Source: JAAYCU01 sp964401335
GTDB lineage: Bacteria; Planctomycetota; Phycisphaerae; UBA1845; PWPN01
NCBI GenBank assembly: GCA_964401335.1
Contig: CAYNYK010000005.1
Coordinates: 15,389-79,388, forward strand
Length of the DNA stretch: 64,000 bases
Direction: 5' to 3'
Below the pieces are notes generated by a model. The model had not been told where the DNA came from. It did no database searches and saw only the letters and a program-made list of their open reading frames with translations. Of the stretch, positions 50,397 through 59,863 are shown piece after piece. Position numbers and translations under genes: made by a program. How positions within the stretch are numbered: position 1 is the first letter of the stretch; every line of letters begins with the position of its first letter.

Positions 50397-51203
50397 TCAA
50401 GCCGACGTCCAGCCGATCAAGGCGGGGGCCAGTTTCTTCTTCTGCTCGAGGATCCATCGATAGTAGTTAGCCCGTTTAAGCTTGGAGCCGGCCTCCTCGT
50501 CCAGTATCACCAGAACGTCACGATGCAACTGAAGCGCGCTGGCGGTTACCTGCGAAGTGATCGGGCCTTCGATAAACTCGGCCACGATATCGGCCTTCTT
50601 TTTTCCGTTGGCCACCAGGATAATCTTGCGGGCCTCAAGGATCGTGCCTACCCCCATGGTGATCGCAAAACGCGGGACCTCGTGCTCGCTGTCGAAGAAG
50701 CGCGCGTTGTCTTTAATGGTTTGCTCGGTCAGGGTTTTCAGGCGGGTACGCGAGCCAAGTGATGAACCGGGTTCGTTGAAGGCGATGTGCCCGTCGGCCC
50801 CGATGCCCAAAAGTTGGATATCGATGCCGCCGGCCTGGCGAATTTGTTCCTCATACCACTCACAGAATTCCAGAACGGACTCGGCCGCATGTCCATAAGG
50901 CACATGGATGTTGCGTTTGGCCACATTGATGTGGTTGAACAGGTGCTGATCCATGAAATAGCGGTAACTCTGCGGATGTGAAGGCGGCAGACCGAGGTAT
51001 TCGTCCAAGTTAAACGTAATCGTTTTGGAGAAATCCAGGCCCTGTTCCTTGTGCAGGCGGATCAACTCATCATAGGTGCTGATCGGCGTCGAGCCGGTGG
51101 CCAACCCGAGAACGGAGTTGGGCTTGCGCATCAACTGTTGGGCAATGATACTGGCGGCCAGTTTGCCCATTTCCTCGTATGACTTGGTGATAATAACTTC
51201 CAT
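50397..51203 (-). CDS. nagB: Glucosamine-6-phosphate deaminase
   Basis: The 268-residue enzyme converts glucosamine-6-phosphate to fructose-6-phosphate and ammonia. The signatures LGLATGSTPISTYDELI, FNLDEYLGL (catalytic Asp), LLGIGADGHIAFNEPGSS (Asp and His of the ring-opening base) and TITMGVGTI-like RFAITMGVGTILEA are intact. GAGGAG precedes the ATG. It is divergent from the GlmU-like gene. Confidence 0.95.
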   Translation of the reverse strand: MEVIITKSYEEMGKLAASIIAQQLMRKPNSVLGLATGSTPISTYDELIRLHKEQGLDFSKTITFNLDEYLGLPPSHPQSYRYFMDQHLFNHINVAKRNIHVPYGHAAESVLEFCEWYEEQIRQAGGIDIQLLGIGADGHIAFNEPGSSLGSRTRLKTLTEQTIKDNARFFDSEHEVPRFAITMGVGTILEARKIILVANGKKKADIVAEFIEGPITSQVTASALQLHRDVLVILDEEAGSKLKRANYYRWILEQKKKLAPALIGWTSA

Positions 51204-51644
51204 GAGTTTCTCCTCTTGGCTGAAATGTTCCGGTATGATCGATTTAACAGATAACCCTTGCCTACCACAACATTGCTTACACGCTCGCTAACGCTCACGG
51301 CGAGTTTTTCTGGAAAACCTGAAAAGCGGGTCCATCCGCGTTCTTCGGGCGGGTCATAATAGCGCCTGGAATTGGGGATGTAAAGCGGAGCCGCGCATAG
51401 GGAATCGGTGGGGCGGCGGGAAGTTGCGAGCCGGTTGGCGGGCGGGTATAAGTAGGGGTCCCTAGGCACAAGGCGGTGCGGGATCGCGCGATTTGGCTAA
51501 CCGAATGTTACTGCACGGATGCTTCTGGACCGGCCGGCGACCGTCGGCATGGCCGCCTTCACTTCACGGCGCCATGGCAGAAGACCCGGCTTCGAGTTTT
51601 GGGTTGTCCCTGTGGCAGACGATCTGTCCGGTGGGAGGTTGTTC
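51204..51644. other. Divergent intergenic region between nagB and the GlmU-like gene
   Basis: These 441 bases carry no supported gene. CTCGC (51284-51288) and GCGAG (51300-51304) followed by TTTTT make a weak terminator-like hairpin in plus orientation, perhaps a leader attenuator or a degenerate repeat. Confidence 0.4.
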
Positions 51645-52919
51645 ATGAAACTGGTGATTTTTGAGGACGATCAAGCTGATCGTTTCTTTCCGATTTGCTT
51701 TGTCCGCGGCGTATTCGAGTTGAAATGCGGGGCAGCGAGTCTGGCCGACAAACTTGCCCGCGCCGCCGGCGGGCAAGTGGATGCCCTGCTGGTACGGGAC
51801 TATCTCCGGCCGACCGTGGCCCGGCGTTACCCATCCGCCGCCGTTAATGATCTGAGCGGTTGCAAGGGGCAGGAAGTCCTGCTACTCAACGGGCGTATTT
51901 GCGGCACGGGTTTCAAGCCGCCCAAAGACGCCGTGGCCTTGTGGAAAGGCGGGCAATTGGCCGCCTGGCGAACCACCGTCGATCTCAGCGGGGTTAAGGA
52001 CTATGCGGGTCTTGTCGCGGCGGCCGCCAAAGCGCCGCGCGCCGAGTTTGAGGGCACCTGGTTCAACTACATCTGGGATGTCATGTTGGCCAGTCCGCAC
52101 GAAATTACCGCTGACTTTCAGGCCGCGGGTAAAAAAGGTATCGAAGGCACGATGCACGAATCATCCGTTATCTTTGGTCCGCGCGACCAGGTTTTTATTG
52201 GCCAAGGTGCCGAGATTCACCCGTTCGTCTGTCTGGATACGCGCAACGGTCCGATCACCATCGAGCCGGGCTGCGAAATCCATCCTTACACCCGCGTCGA
52301 GGGGCCCTGTTATCTTGGAGCCAAGAGCATCCTCCTGGGGGCCAAGGTCCGCGAGGGGTGCAGCATCGGACCGATGTGCCGGATCGGCGGCGAGGTGGAG
52401 GAGAGCGTCATTCACGGCTACTCCAACAAGTACCACGACGGCTTTCTCGGTCACGCCTACGTCGGCGAATGGGTCAACCTCGGGGCCCTGACCACCAACA
52501 GCGACCTGAAAAACGATTACACCACGGTCAGCATCAAGCTGGGTCACGAGACCATCGACACCGGTTCGACCAAGGTGGGCAGCTTCATCGGCGATCATGT
52601 CAAGACGAGCATCTGCACGCTGCTCAACACCGGTACGGTGGTGGGCACGATGGCCGTCCTGGTTGCCACCGGGGCCCCGCTGCCCAAGACGATTCCGCCG
52701 TTCGGCTGGTTCCTCAACGGCGTGGTCAGCAAGGGTTTCGGATTAGGCGCTCTGCTGAATACCGCCCGAACGGCCATGTCCCGGCGCAAGGTGCAAATGA
52801 CCGAGGACGACGAAGCCCTTTACCGTTACTTGTTCAAACTGACCTCGGAGGACCGTATGGATTACGTCCGTCGAGGGCGGCGCATGCTGGCCCGTTCGTC
52901 GGAATCGTCCGGCGTCTGA
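51645..52919 (+). CDS. GlmU-like sugar-phosphate nucleotidyl/acyltransferase family protein
   Basis: The 424-residue protein has an N-terminal half of the putative nucleotidyltransferase kind (MKLVIFEDDQADRFFPICFV, FELKCGAASL) and a C-terminal left-handed beta helix with hexapeptide repeats (about residues 195-380: GPRDQVFIGQGAEIHPFVCL, GAKSILLGAKVREGCSIGPM). It matches the GlmU-related family seen in Bacteroidota and Planctomycetota, probably involved in UDP-GlcNAc or other nucleotide-sugar synthesis. The canonical LxxGxGTRM pyrophosphorylase loop is absent, so nucleotidyl transfer is uncertain. GGGAGG seven bases before ATG 51645 fixes the start. Confidence 0.85.
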   Translation: MKLVIFEDDQADRFFPICFVRGVFELKCGAASLADKLARAAGGQVDALLVRDYLRPTVARRYPSAAVNDLSGCKGQEVLLLNGRICGTGFKPPKDAVALWKGGQLAAWRTTVDLSGVKDYAGLVAAAAKAPRAEFEGTWFNYIWDVMLASPHEITADFQAAGKKGIEGTMHESSVIFGPRDQVFIGQGAEIHPFVCLDTRNGPITIEPGCEIHPYTRVEGPCYLGAKSILLGAKVREGCSIGPMCRIGGEVEESVIHGYSNKYHDGFLGHAYVGEWVNLGALTTNSDLKNDYTTVSIKLGHETIDTGSTKVGSFIGDHVKTSICTLLNTGTVVGTMAVLVATGAPLPKTIPPFGWFLNGVVSKGFGLGALLNTARTAMSRRKVQMTEDDEALYRYLFKLTSEDRMDYVRRGRRMLARSSESSGV

Positions 52920-52970
52920 GCCCAGTGGCGGCGTATCATCAAGCACTTACCTCACTAGAATAGGAGATCG

Positions 52971-54356
52971 ATGATGGCCAAGGAATACCCCCTTCGGGAT
53001 ATCGCGGAACCCAACCTGGTCGAAGAACATTTCCCCCATGTGCTGCCTCCGCTGATCAAGTTCACCGGCAAGTGGATGGAAAACATCGACGGCAAGACCG
53101 TCGAGTTTGATTCGGCCGCCCGAGTAAAAGAGGATATTCACATCACCGACACCACCTTCCGTGACGGGCAACAGGCCCGGCCGCCGTACACCGTCGAGCA
53201 GCAGGTGAAAATCTACGAGATGTTGGCCAAACTCGGCGGGCCCAAGGGCGTCATCCGTCAGACCGAGTTTTTCCTCTACACCAAGAACGACCGCGAGGCC
53301 CTCGATCAATGCCGCGCGCTGGGTTTCAAGTTCCCGGAGATCACCGGCTGGATCCGCGCGGTCAAGGGCGATTTCCGGCTGGTCAAGGAAGCCGGCCTGA
53401 AGGAATCGGGCATGCTCACCTCCAGCAGCGACTACCACATTTTCTACAAGCAGAAGCAGACCCGGCAGCAAGCCTTCGACCAATATATCGAGGTCGTCGA
53501 GGCCGCCCTGGAGACCGGCGTGCGTCCACGCTGCCATTTGGAGGACGTGACCCGGGCCGACTGGAAGGGGTTTGTATTCCCCTTCGTGCAGAAGCTGGCC
53601 CGCCTCAGCGAGCAGGTGCCGGACCATTTGAAGGTTAAGGTTCGGCTATGTGACACAATGGGTTTCGGTATCAGCTATCCGAATGCGGCCGAGCCGCGCT
53701 CCATCGCCAAACTGTGCTGGTACATGAACAATGAGTGCGGCATCTCCCCGCAGCGGCTGGAATGGCACGGGCACAATGATTTCCACAAGGTGCATATCAA
53801 CGGAACGACCGCCTGGTTGTGTGGCTGTAACGCCTTGAATGCGACCATGTTTGGTTACGGCGAGCGTACCGGCAATCCGCCGCTGGAGGGCGCAATCATG
53901 GAATATATCGCCCTCAAGGGCGACCTGTGCGGAATCGAGACGCGGATGATTACCGAGATCGCCCGATACATGCAGAGCATCGGTTTCGAGATTCCGGAGA
54001 ATTATCCGTTTGCCGGCAAGCACTTCAATACCACGCGGGCGGGCATCCACGCCGGCGGCCTGCGCCGCGAGGAGCGGATTTATAACATCTTCGACACCAC
54101 CACCCTGCTGGATCGCCCGCCGCAGGTGGCCATCACCGACAAGACCGGCACCGACGGCATCGCCTACTGGGTCAACGATTTCCTCGGCACCAAGGGCACG
54201 GCCGACGAGGTCAAGCTCACCCAGATCTTCAAGATCCAGAAGTGGGTGATGGACCAGTACAACGTCCACGGCCGCATGTCGGCCATCACCGACCACGAAC
54301 TGGTCGAACAGGTGAAGATGCACCTGCCGGAGCTGTACGCGAAGTACAAAAAGTAA
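52971..54356 (+). CDS. LeuA-like DRE-TIM metallolyase (isopropylmalate/homocitrate/Re-citrate synthase type)
   Basis: The 461-residue enzyme has a TIM barrel of the HMGL-like family: DTTFRDGQQ with the conserved Arg and Asp, HLEDVTRADW, and the metal ligands of WHGHNDFHK. It condenses acetyl-CoA with a 2-oxo acid, or acts as a carboxyltransferase. There is no biotin domain and no LeuA regulatory domain. The string RDGQQARPPYTVEQQVKI is, from memory, closest to a group that includes the Re-citrate synthases of anaerobes, so this is a candidate for that activity. AGGAG lies before two adjacent ATG codons (52971, 52974). Confidence 0.8.
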   Translation: MMAKEYPLRDIAEPNLVEEHFPHVLPPLIKFTGKWMENIDGKTVEFDSAARVKEDIHITDTTFRDGQQARPPYTVEQQVKIYEMLAKLGGPKGVIRQTEFFLYTKNDREALDQCRALGFKFPEITGWIRAVKGDFRLVKEAGLKESGMLTSSSDYHIFYKQKQTRQQAFDQYIEVVEAALETGVRPRCHLEDVTRADWKGFVFPFVQKLARLSEQVPDHLKVKVRLCDTMGFGISYPNAAEPRSIAKLCWYMNNECGISPQRLEWHGHNDFHKVHINGTTAWLCGCNALNATMFGYGERTGNPPLEGAIMEYIALKGDLCGIETRMITEIARYMQSIGFEIPENYPFAGKHFNTTRAGIHAGGLRREERIYNIFDTTTLLDRPPQVAITDKTGTDGIAYWVNDFLGTKGTADEVKLTQIFKIQKWVMDQYNVHGRMSAITDHELVEQVKMHLPELYAKYKK

Positions 54357-54358
54357 GA

Positions 54359-54458
54359 AAAGGAAGGAGGCGAATGCCGGGTCGGGGTCGGAAGTTGGGT
54401 GGGGATAGGAAGACCCGGCATTCGCCTTGTACCGAAAATGGGATGTTCCGTTAAAACT
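54359..54458 (-). repeat. 100-bp direct repeat, copy A, at the end of the hybrid kinase gene
   Basis: The sequence is nearly identical to 59763-59863, differing mainly in the hairpin loop. It includes the stop codon and last Phe codon of the kinase gene, about 25 further bases, and a perfect 15-bp stem GGCGAATGCCGGGTC (54369-54383) with GACCCGGCATTCGCC (54412-54426). It is placed between convergent genes and is likely a transcription terminator for both. Confidence 0.92.
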
Positions 54459-57400
54459 CTTCTATATCCTTGCCCCCGCCGACCAGCACATGGGTCGAGT
54501 CCGGGGGGTCCGTCATATTCGCTGATCCTTTCGGGGCAGCGCTCTTCTCTACCTGTTCGAGGATCATCTTGATGAGCTTCTTCCGGTCGATCGGCTTGGT
54601 GGCGTAGTCGTCGCAGCCGGCCTCAATGCACTTCTGTTGATCGCCGGCCATGGCGTGGGCGGTCAGGGCGACGATCGGGCCAGCGTAACCCCGTTCGCGG
54701 AGGGCGGTGGTTGCTGAATATCCATCCATGACCGGCATCTGCATGTCCATCAAAATCGTGTCGAAGGGCAATCCGGCATCGCGTGCCGCCAAAGCAGCTT
54801 CCAGAGCCATTTGGCCGTTTTCGACGACCGTGACCCCTGCCCCGGCTTTTTCTAATAAGTGGGCAATCAGCCGTTGATTGTCCGGACCGTCCTCGGCCAG
54901 CAGGATGCGCAACCCGTCAAGTGGCTTCGCTTGGGCCTCCGGGGATGATAAGGACGTGGGAACCCTTTCGCGCTGGACAGTAACCGCCTCCTCGTTGAGG
55001 CCCCCCTCGAGCATCCGGACTCCCTCCAGCGACCCGATGGCCACCGTGGCCCGGAACCGCGTGCCCAATCCCGCCTGGCTTTCAACCAGAACCACGTCGC
55101 CACCCAGCATCCCAGCCAGACGTTTGCTGATGGTCAACCCCAGGCCGGTACCGCCATATCGCCGGGTCGTAGAAGCGTCCGCCTGACTGAACGGCTGGAA
55201 AATATTTTCGGCCTGCTCGGCGGTCATTCCGGCTCCGGTATCGATCACGTCGAATTGCAGACAGGGTTCGTCGTCGTCAGCGACCAGGCGTACCAGCAGC
55301 CTGATGCCGCCGGTATCCGTGAATTTGATTGCGTTGCCCAGAAGGTTGATCAGGATCTGCCGCAGGCGCAACGGGTCGGTCCTAATCGTTTCGGGAACGG
55401 GTCCGATGAACTCGGTGTTAAAGGCCAGTTTTTTGGCCTCGGTACGTACGCGTACCAACGAGGCCACCTCGGCGACGATGGCATGTGGCGAGGCGGAAAC
55501 CATCTCGACGAGCAGCTTCCCGGCCTCGATTTTGGACAGATCAAGGATATCGTTGATGATTTCGAGGAGATGCCGGCCGTTGCGTTGCACCGTATCGAGC
55601 GCACTTCGTAACTCCTCGCAGCCATAAGCACACTGGCCGGGACAATTCTCCCCGATCAGGTCGGTATACCCCAGAATCGCGGTCATCGGCGTGCGAATCT
55701 CGTGACTCATGTTGGCCAGAAACTCGCTCTTGGCGATACTTGCCATCTCCGCCTGGACGGCCATCTCGTTAGCCCGGGCCGTGGCGACCTCCAGTTGCTG
55801 GTTGGTCTCCAACAACATCTCTTCCGCTCGCTTGCGCTCGGTGATGTCCACAATAGCGCCAACAAGTCCCTTGATGGTGCCTGAGAAATCCGTCAGCGTG
55901 GCTTTGTGAAAAACGACATCCCGCAAATCCCCATACGCATTTTTCACCTGAGATTCATAAACCTGTGTAGTTACTTCTTTGAATAATTCCAAATCCTTGG
56001 CGTGGTGTATTTTGGCCAGTTCAGGGGGATTAATATCAAATACCGAACAGCCCATCAATTCTGATCTCGTTTTGCCGAAAAAGGTTTCAAATGCTCTGTT
56101 AACACCTCTGTACCGCCCTTCAACATCTTTGTAAAAAACCGGCAAGGGTATGGATTCCAAAATGGTCTGGAGAAAACGTTCGCTTTCCTTCAGTTCTATT
56201 TCAAGCTGCTTACGCTCGGTGATGTCGATGCTTGTCGCTACGATTCTCTCGACGCCGTTGATGGTCAAGGGGCACAGATGTACCTGTATCCAGAACGGCT
56301 CGCCAGTGATCTTTTGGCTGAGCCATTCAAATTGCTGTCTGCCTTGCAAAGCAGCCTTGCGTATCCAATCGAGGGCTTCCGCGAACGAATAGGGAGGGTC
56401 CAGCCATATATTGCTGTTTTTCAGGTCCTCCGCCGCGGCCAGGCCGAACATGGCGTATGCCGCTGGGTTGGCATCGACAATAGCGCCCGTGTCCCGATCG
56501 TGGATAAGAATGGATATCGGCGAGTCCATGAACAACGACTTGAACTGCTTCTCGCTCTCATGCAGCGCCTTCTCGGCCCGCTTGATCTCAGTGATATCGC
56601 GCCAGACGCAATAAAGCAGGTTCCTGCCCTCATGAACAATAGGCGTCAGCGAGACTTCCACCGGGAAATCCTCGCCGTTGGCCCGACGGTGTATCCATTC
56701 GAACCGATGGAAGCCCCGCTCGAAGGCCAGCCGCATCATTTCCTCGGCCTTTTCAAATGAATCTCGCCCATCGGGCTGATGGGGCGGCGACAATACGGAC
56801 GGATGGGTCTTCAGAAATTCCTCCCGTGTGGCGTAACCGAGCATCCGGGCGGTAGCTTCGTTGCAGTCGATGAACGTGTTGTCGCCGATCAGCAGGATCG
56901 CATCTTCGGAAGTGTACAACACATCCCTGAAACGCTTTTCACTCTCCCGCAGTTTTTCCGCGGCCTGCTTCTGCGCCGTGATATCGCGGAGGATGCCCAC
57001 GGCGTGCCACTCGTCATGGACGAGCACTGCCGAGAGGGACAGCGCCACCGCGATTTCCTCGCCGTCTTTGCGCCGGGCCGCCAACTCGACGGTCTTTCCC
57101 ACGGCCGCGCCGCGTCCGGACCGCAGGAACTCCGGAAAGGCTGCGAAATGAGCGGCATGGAATCGCTCCGGCGCCAGCAACTCATGCAGGTTCTTCCCGA
57201 TCGCTTCCGCGGGCGAGTAGCCCAGAATCCTCTCGGACGCCGGGTTCCAAAACGTGATCATTCCGTGCGAGTCCATCTTGATAATGGCGTCCTGGGCCGA
57301 GTCCGTGATCGCGCGTAGCTCGGTCTCGCTGGCCTTGATCGCTTCCTCGGCCCGCTTGCGCATGGAGATATCGCGCCACGCCGCAAGCAGAACCGGCCGG

Positions 57401-59466
57401 CCCTTCGCGGTGGTAGCGTTGATGGAAACCTCGACCCAGAAATCCTCGCCGTCGAGGCGTCGATGCTGCCACTCGAAGGTCAAAGTACCCTTCAGGCGCG
57501 CTTCGGCGCACTTTTCCTTCGCGGCCTCGGCGGAGCGCCTTCCGTCCGGTTGAAATTCCGGCGAAAGAAAATCCGGAGATTGTCCCACGATCCGGGACCT
57601 GTCGCCGCGCATCATGGCTTCGGCGGCCCGGTTGCAGTCCGTGATGAGGCCGTCTTCCACTACAACGTACGCGTCGGGCGAATCGGCGAAGAGCAGGCGG
57701 TGGTGCTCCTCGCTTTCCCGCAGTTCCGCTTGCTGGACGCGGATGCCCGTGTCGGTACGGCGCAGCATCACGAAGGTCAGGCCGAGCATCGCCGCCAAAA
57801 TAAGGGCACCCACAATGCCGCCCAGGGTTAGATCGCCTTTGAACGTGGCCTTCAGGTCGGTAATGTCGTTCATGACCAGAAGGTCCCCCACCTCTTGGCC
57901 TGAAGCATCGACCAGCGGCGATACCGTCACCCGCCAGTCCCTGCCGCCGTCGGCGATAGCCCAATGCCTCGCGCCGTGAAAATCGGCCAACGGGTCATGG
58001 TCCGCCAGCCGCGCAAAGGCGTCGGGCAGGTGACCTTGGGAGGTATAGATGATCACACTGTGGGGCAAGCGCTCCCAGTCGGCCTCGCGGCCCAGCAGGT
58101 GCATGCCTGCTTCCCAAGTCTCGCGCTGGAGCGCATCTTTTTTAATGCTGGCAGCGATTTCAATTCCATTTTTCGACCGCACGGATTGCAGAACATCCTC
58201 GATCTCCTTGCCCAGCTCGACGTACCCCGCCAGCCGCACGCCGTCGAAGACGGGCTGAACCGTCCGCAGGGTGAAGGTGCCCAGCGGACCCAGTTCGATA
58301 CCCCAGGCGGTTTTTTCGGTGCGCTCAGCCTCCAAGGCCGTGAAACGCTCGATCTTGTCCCCGCGTTTTTCCGGTTTGTGAACCCGCAGCAGACAAACGC
58401 GGTTTGCGTCAAAAAAATAGAAGTGGGTCAGGGCTTGTTCCCGGTGCAGCGTTTCGAACAAGCCCCGCCAGTCGACCAGGAGACGCTCCGCATCCCCGAC
58501 GATCAGGGCCTCGCGCACGCGGGCATCCATGGCGATGGGCTGCGCGGCCATGGCGAGGCCTTGGGCCTGCTGTTCCAACGCGTTCTTCAAGTCCTGCGCA
58601 ACCCCGCCGCTCACCAGGGCGGTTCTTCCGGACAGTCGCTCGTCATACTGATGCCAGAGGAGCACAACCGCGCCGGCAACCAACGCCAGGAGCATGACTG
58701 CCAGAAACGGCAACAGGCGGCGCGTAACCGGCTTGGGCGAAGCAGAAATCCGCCCGGTGGCAAACAACACTGTCAGCAGACCGATCATCAACAGCAACAC
58801 AAGCCCCACAGGCAGGGCGGCCCGGGTGGCCACGTTCCACTGCCAATGGCGGGCATCAAAATCCATGGCCAGGATAGCAAGGACTTTGCCTGATTCCGAA
58901 TCGGTCAAGGGCACGCAGCCACTGACAAAAGAACCCCATTTGTCTGTAAAAGGCCCCTCCGCGGAGGCAACACCGGTAGCTAAAACACACCGGAAGCCCG
59001 CCGGCACATCATCGTAAATCATCCCTGCCGGCGCTTCTTCCTCATGCCCGACCGGACGATCGTCCACGAAGAAAAAGACCGTCCCATCCGGTCTTTCCCC
59101 CATGAGATAAACAAAACGGCATTTCGGGTCGGCAGCACGAACAGCGGCAAACTGCTCCTTGAGCCGCAGGTAATCGGGAGAGGTAAGATCGGCCACCGAG
59201 CCGGTCAAGGCCCTGACGCGCTCCAGGTTGACGGCCCCGGCCACCAGTTTCGTCTCACTGAGCAGGTTCTGGCGCAACTCGCGGTCGGCCCGGCAGACCA
59301 GCCACCAGGCGCAGAGCGCGCCGGTAACGAGGATCGCCCCGACCACCGCCGGGACTTGCCATCGCCGCGCCCGGCCAGGCGCAACCCCGCTTGATGGCGT
59401 GATTGCCGCGCCAGGCTTGGACAAGCGAGGCCGAGGGATCGAGGCGGATGCCGTCATGTCATTCAT
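54451..59466 (-). CDS. Giant hybrid histidine kinase with two sensor regions, five PAS domains and a receiver
   Basis: The 1671-residue protein has membrane helices near residues 37-58, 217-238, 246-270 and 546-568. They enclose two extracytoplasmic sensor regions (60-215 and 272-545). Five PAS domains follow (starting near 585, 713, 843, 968, 1088), then the dimerisation domain with phospho-acceptor His1255 (NMSHEIRTP), the ATPase domain (GTGLGLTISKRL) and a receiver with Asp1574 (LMDMQMPVMDGY). The receiver can accept phosphate from His1255. No phosphotransfer domain is seen. The tail ends in Phe-stop within a 100-bp repeat shared with the next upstream gene. No clear output regulator adjoins. 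Confidence 0.93.
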   Translation of the reverse strand: MNDMTASASIPRPRLSKPGAAITPSSGVAPGRARRWQVPAVVGAILVTGALCAWWLVCRADRELRQNLLSETKLVAGAVNLERVRALTGSVADLTSPDYLRLKEQFAAVRAADPKCRFVYLMGERPDGTVFFFVDDRPVGHEEEAPAGMIYDDVPAGFRCVLATGVASAEGPFTDKWGSFVSGCVPLTDSESGKVLAILAMDFDARHWQWNVATRAALPVGLVLLLMIGLLTVLFATGRISASPKPVTRRLLPFLAVMLLALVAGAVVLLWHQYDERLSGRTALVSGGVAQDLKNALEQQAQGLAMAAQPIAMDARVREALIVGDAERLLVDWRGLFETLHREQALTHFYFFDANRVCLLRVHKPEKRGDKIERFTALEAERTEKTAWGIELGPLGTFTLRTVQPVFDGVRLAGYVELGKEIEDVLQSVRSKNGIEIAASIKKDALQRETWEAGMHLLGREADWERLPHSVIIYTSQGHLPDAFARLADHDPLADFHGARHWAIADGGRDWRVTVSPLVDASGQEVGDLLVMNDITDLKATFKGDLTLGGIVGALILAAMLGLTFVMLRRTDTGIRVQQAELRESEEHHRLLFADSPDAYVVVEDGLITDCNRAAEAMMRGDRSRIVGQSPDFLSPEFQPDGRRSAEAAKEKCAEARLKGTLTFEWQHRRLDGEDFWVEVSINATTAKGRPVLLAAWRDISMRKRAEEAIKASETELRAITDSAQDAIIKMDSHGMITFWNPASERILGYSPAEAIGKNLHELLAPERFHAAHFAAFPEFLRSGRGAAVGKTVELAARRKDGEEIAVALSLSAVLVHDEWHAVGILRDITAQKQAAEKLRESEKRFRDVLYTSEDAILLIGDNTFIDCNEATARMLGYATREEFLKTHPSVLSPPHQPDGRDSFEKAEEMMRLAFERGFHRFEWIHRRANGEDFPVEVSLTPIVHEGRNLLYCVWRDITEIKRAEKALHESEKQFKSLFMDSPISILIHDRDTGAIVDANPAAYAMFGLAAAEDLKNSNIWLDPPYSFAEALDWIRKAALQGRQQFEWLSQKITGEPFWIQVHLCPLTINGVERIVATSIDITERKQLEIELKESERFLQTILESIPLPVFYKDVEGRYRGVNRAFETFFGKTRSELMGCSVFDINPPELAKIHHAKDLELFKEVTTQVYESQVKNAYGDLRDVVFHKATLTDFSGTIKGLVGAIVDITERKRAEEMLLETNQQLEVATARANEMAVQAEMASIAKSEFLANMSHEIRTPMTAILGYTDLIGENCPGQCAYGCEELRSALDTVQRNGRHLLEIINDILDLSKIEAGKLLVEMVSASPHAIVAEVASLVRVRTEAKKLAFNTEFIGPVPETIRTDPLRLRQILINLLGNAIKFTDTGGIRLLVRLVADDDEPCLQFDVIDTGAGMTAEQAENIFQPFSQADASTTRRYGGTGLGLTISKRLAGMLGGDVVLVESQAGLGTRFRATVAIGSLEGVRMLEGGLNEEAVTVQRERVPTSLSSPEAQAKPLDGLRILLAEDGPDNQRLIAHLLEKAGAGVTVVENGQMALEAALAARDAGLPFDTILMDMQMPVMDGYSATTALRERGYAGPIVALTAHAMAGDQQKCIEAGCDDYATKPIDRKKLIKMILEQVEKSAAPKGSANMTDPPDSTHVLVGGGKDIEEF

Positions 59467-59762
59467 TCCTGCTACTTACCATCCCCTGCCTCTGTCTTCT
59501 GCCTACTATCTTCCGAGTAGCTTTCTTACTCAAAACCTTATAAGAATGGACAATAATCTAGCAAATACTCACTGCTCCAAAAGCCGGGCCGATAAACATA
59601 AACGATAAGCAGGTCTATCTTGCTGCGTTTTTGACAGTTGCGCTATCGACCAAAAGACTAAGCTTAATGATAGCCTGAACAGATCAATTAACCGGTTACA
59701 GACAAATAGGATCCAAATTTTTCGCTCGGTGATTTCCGCCATAAGTTTCGCGGTATCATGAT
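59467..59762. other. Upstream region of the hybrid kinase
   Basis: An AT-rich stretch of about 300 bases that should hold the promoter of the kinase gene. It has no supported gene. It ends at repeat copy B. Confidence 0.45.
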
Positions 59763-59863
59763 AAAGGAAGGAGGCGAATGCCGGGTCGGGGTCGGAAGTC
59801 GGGTGGGGGGTGAAAAGACCCGGCATTCGCCTTGTACCGAAAATGGGATGTTCCGTTAAAACT
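59763..59863 (-). repeat. 100-bp direct repeat, copy B, at the end of the chemoreceptor gene
   Basis: It matches 54359-54458 in order and orientation. It holds the last Phe codon and stop codon of the chemoreceptor gene, and the perfect stem GGCGAATGCCGGGTC (59773-59787) with GACCCGGCATTCGCC (59817-59831). Confidence 0.92.

Noticed and set aside
51284..51309. Short hairpin followed by five T
   Set aside because: Five-base stem with an 11-base loop in a promoter region; too weak to call a terminator.
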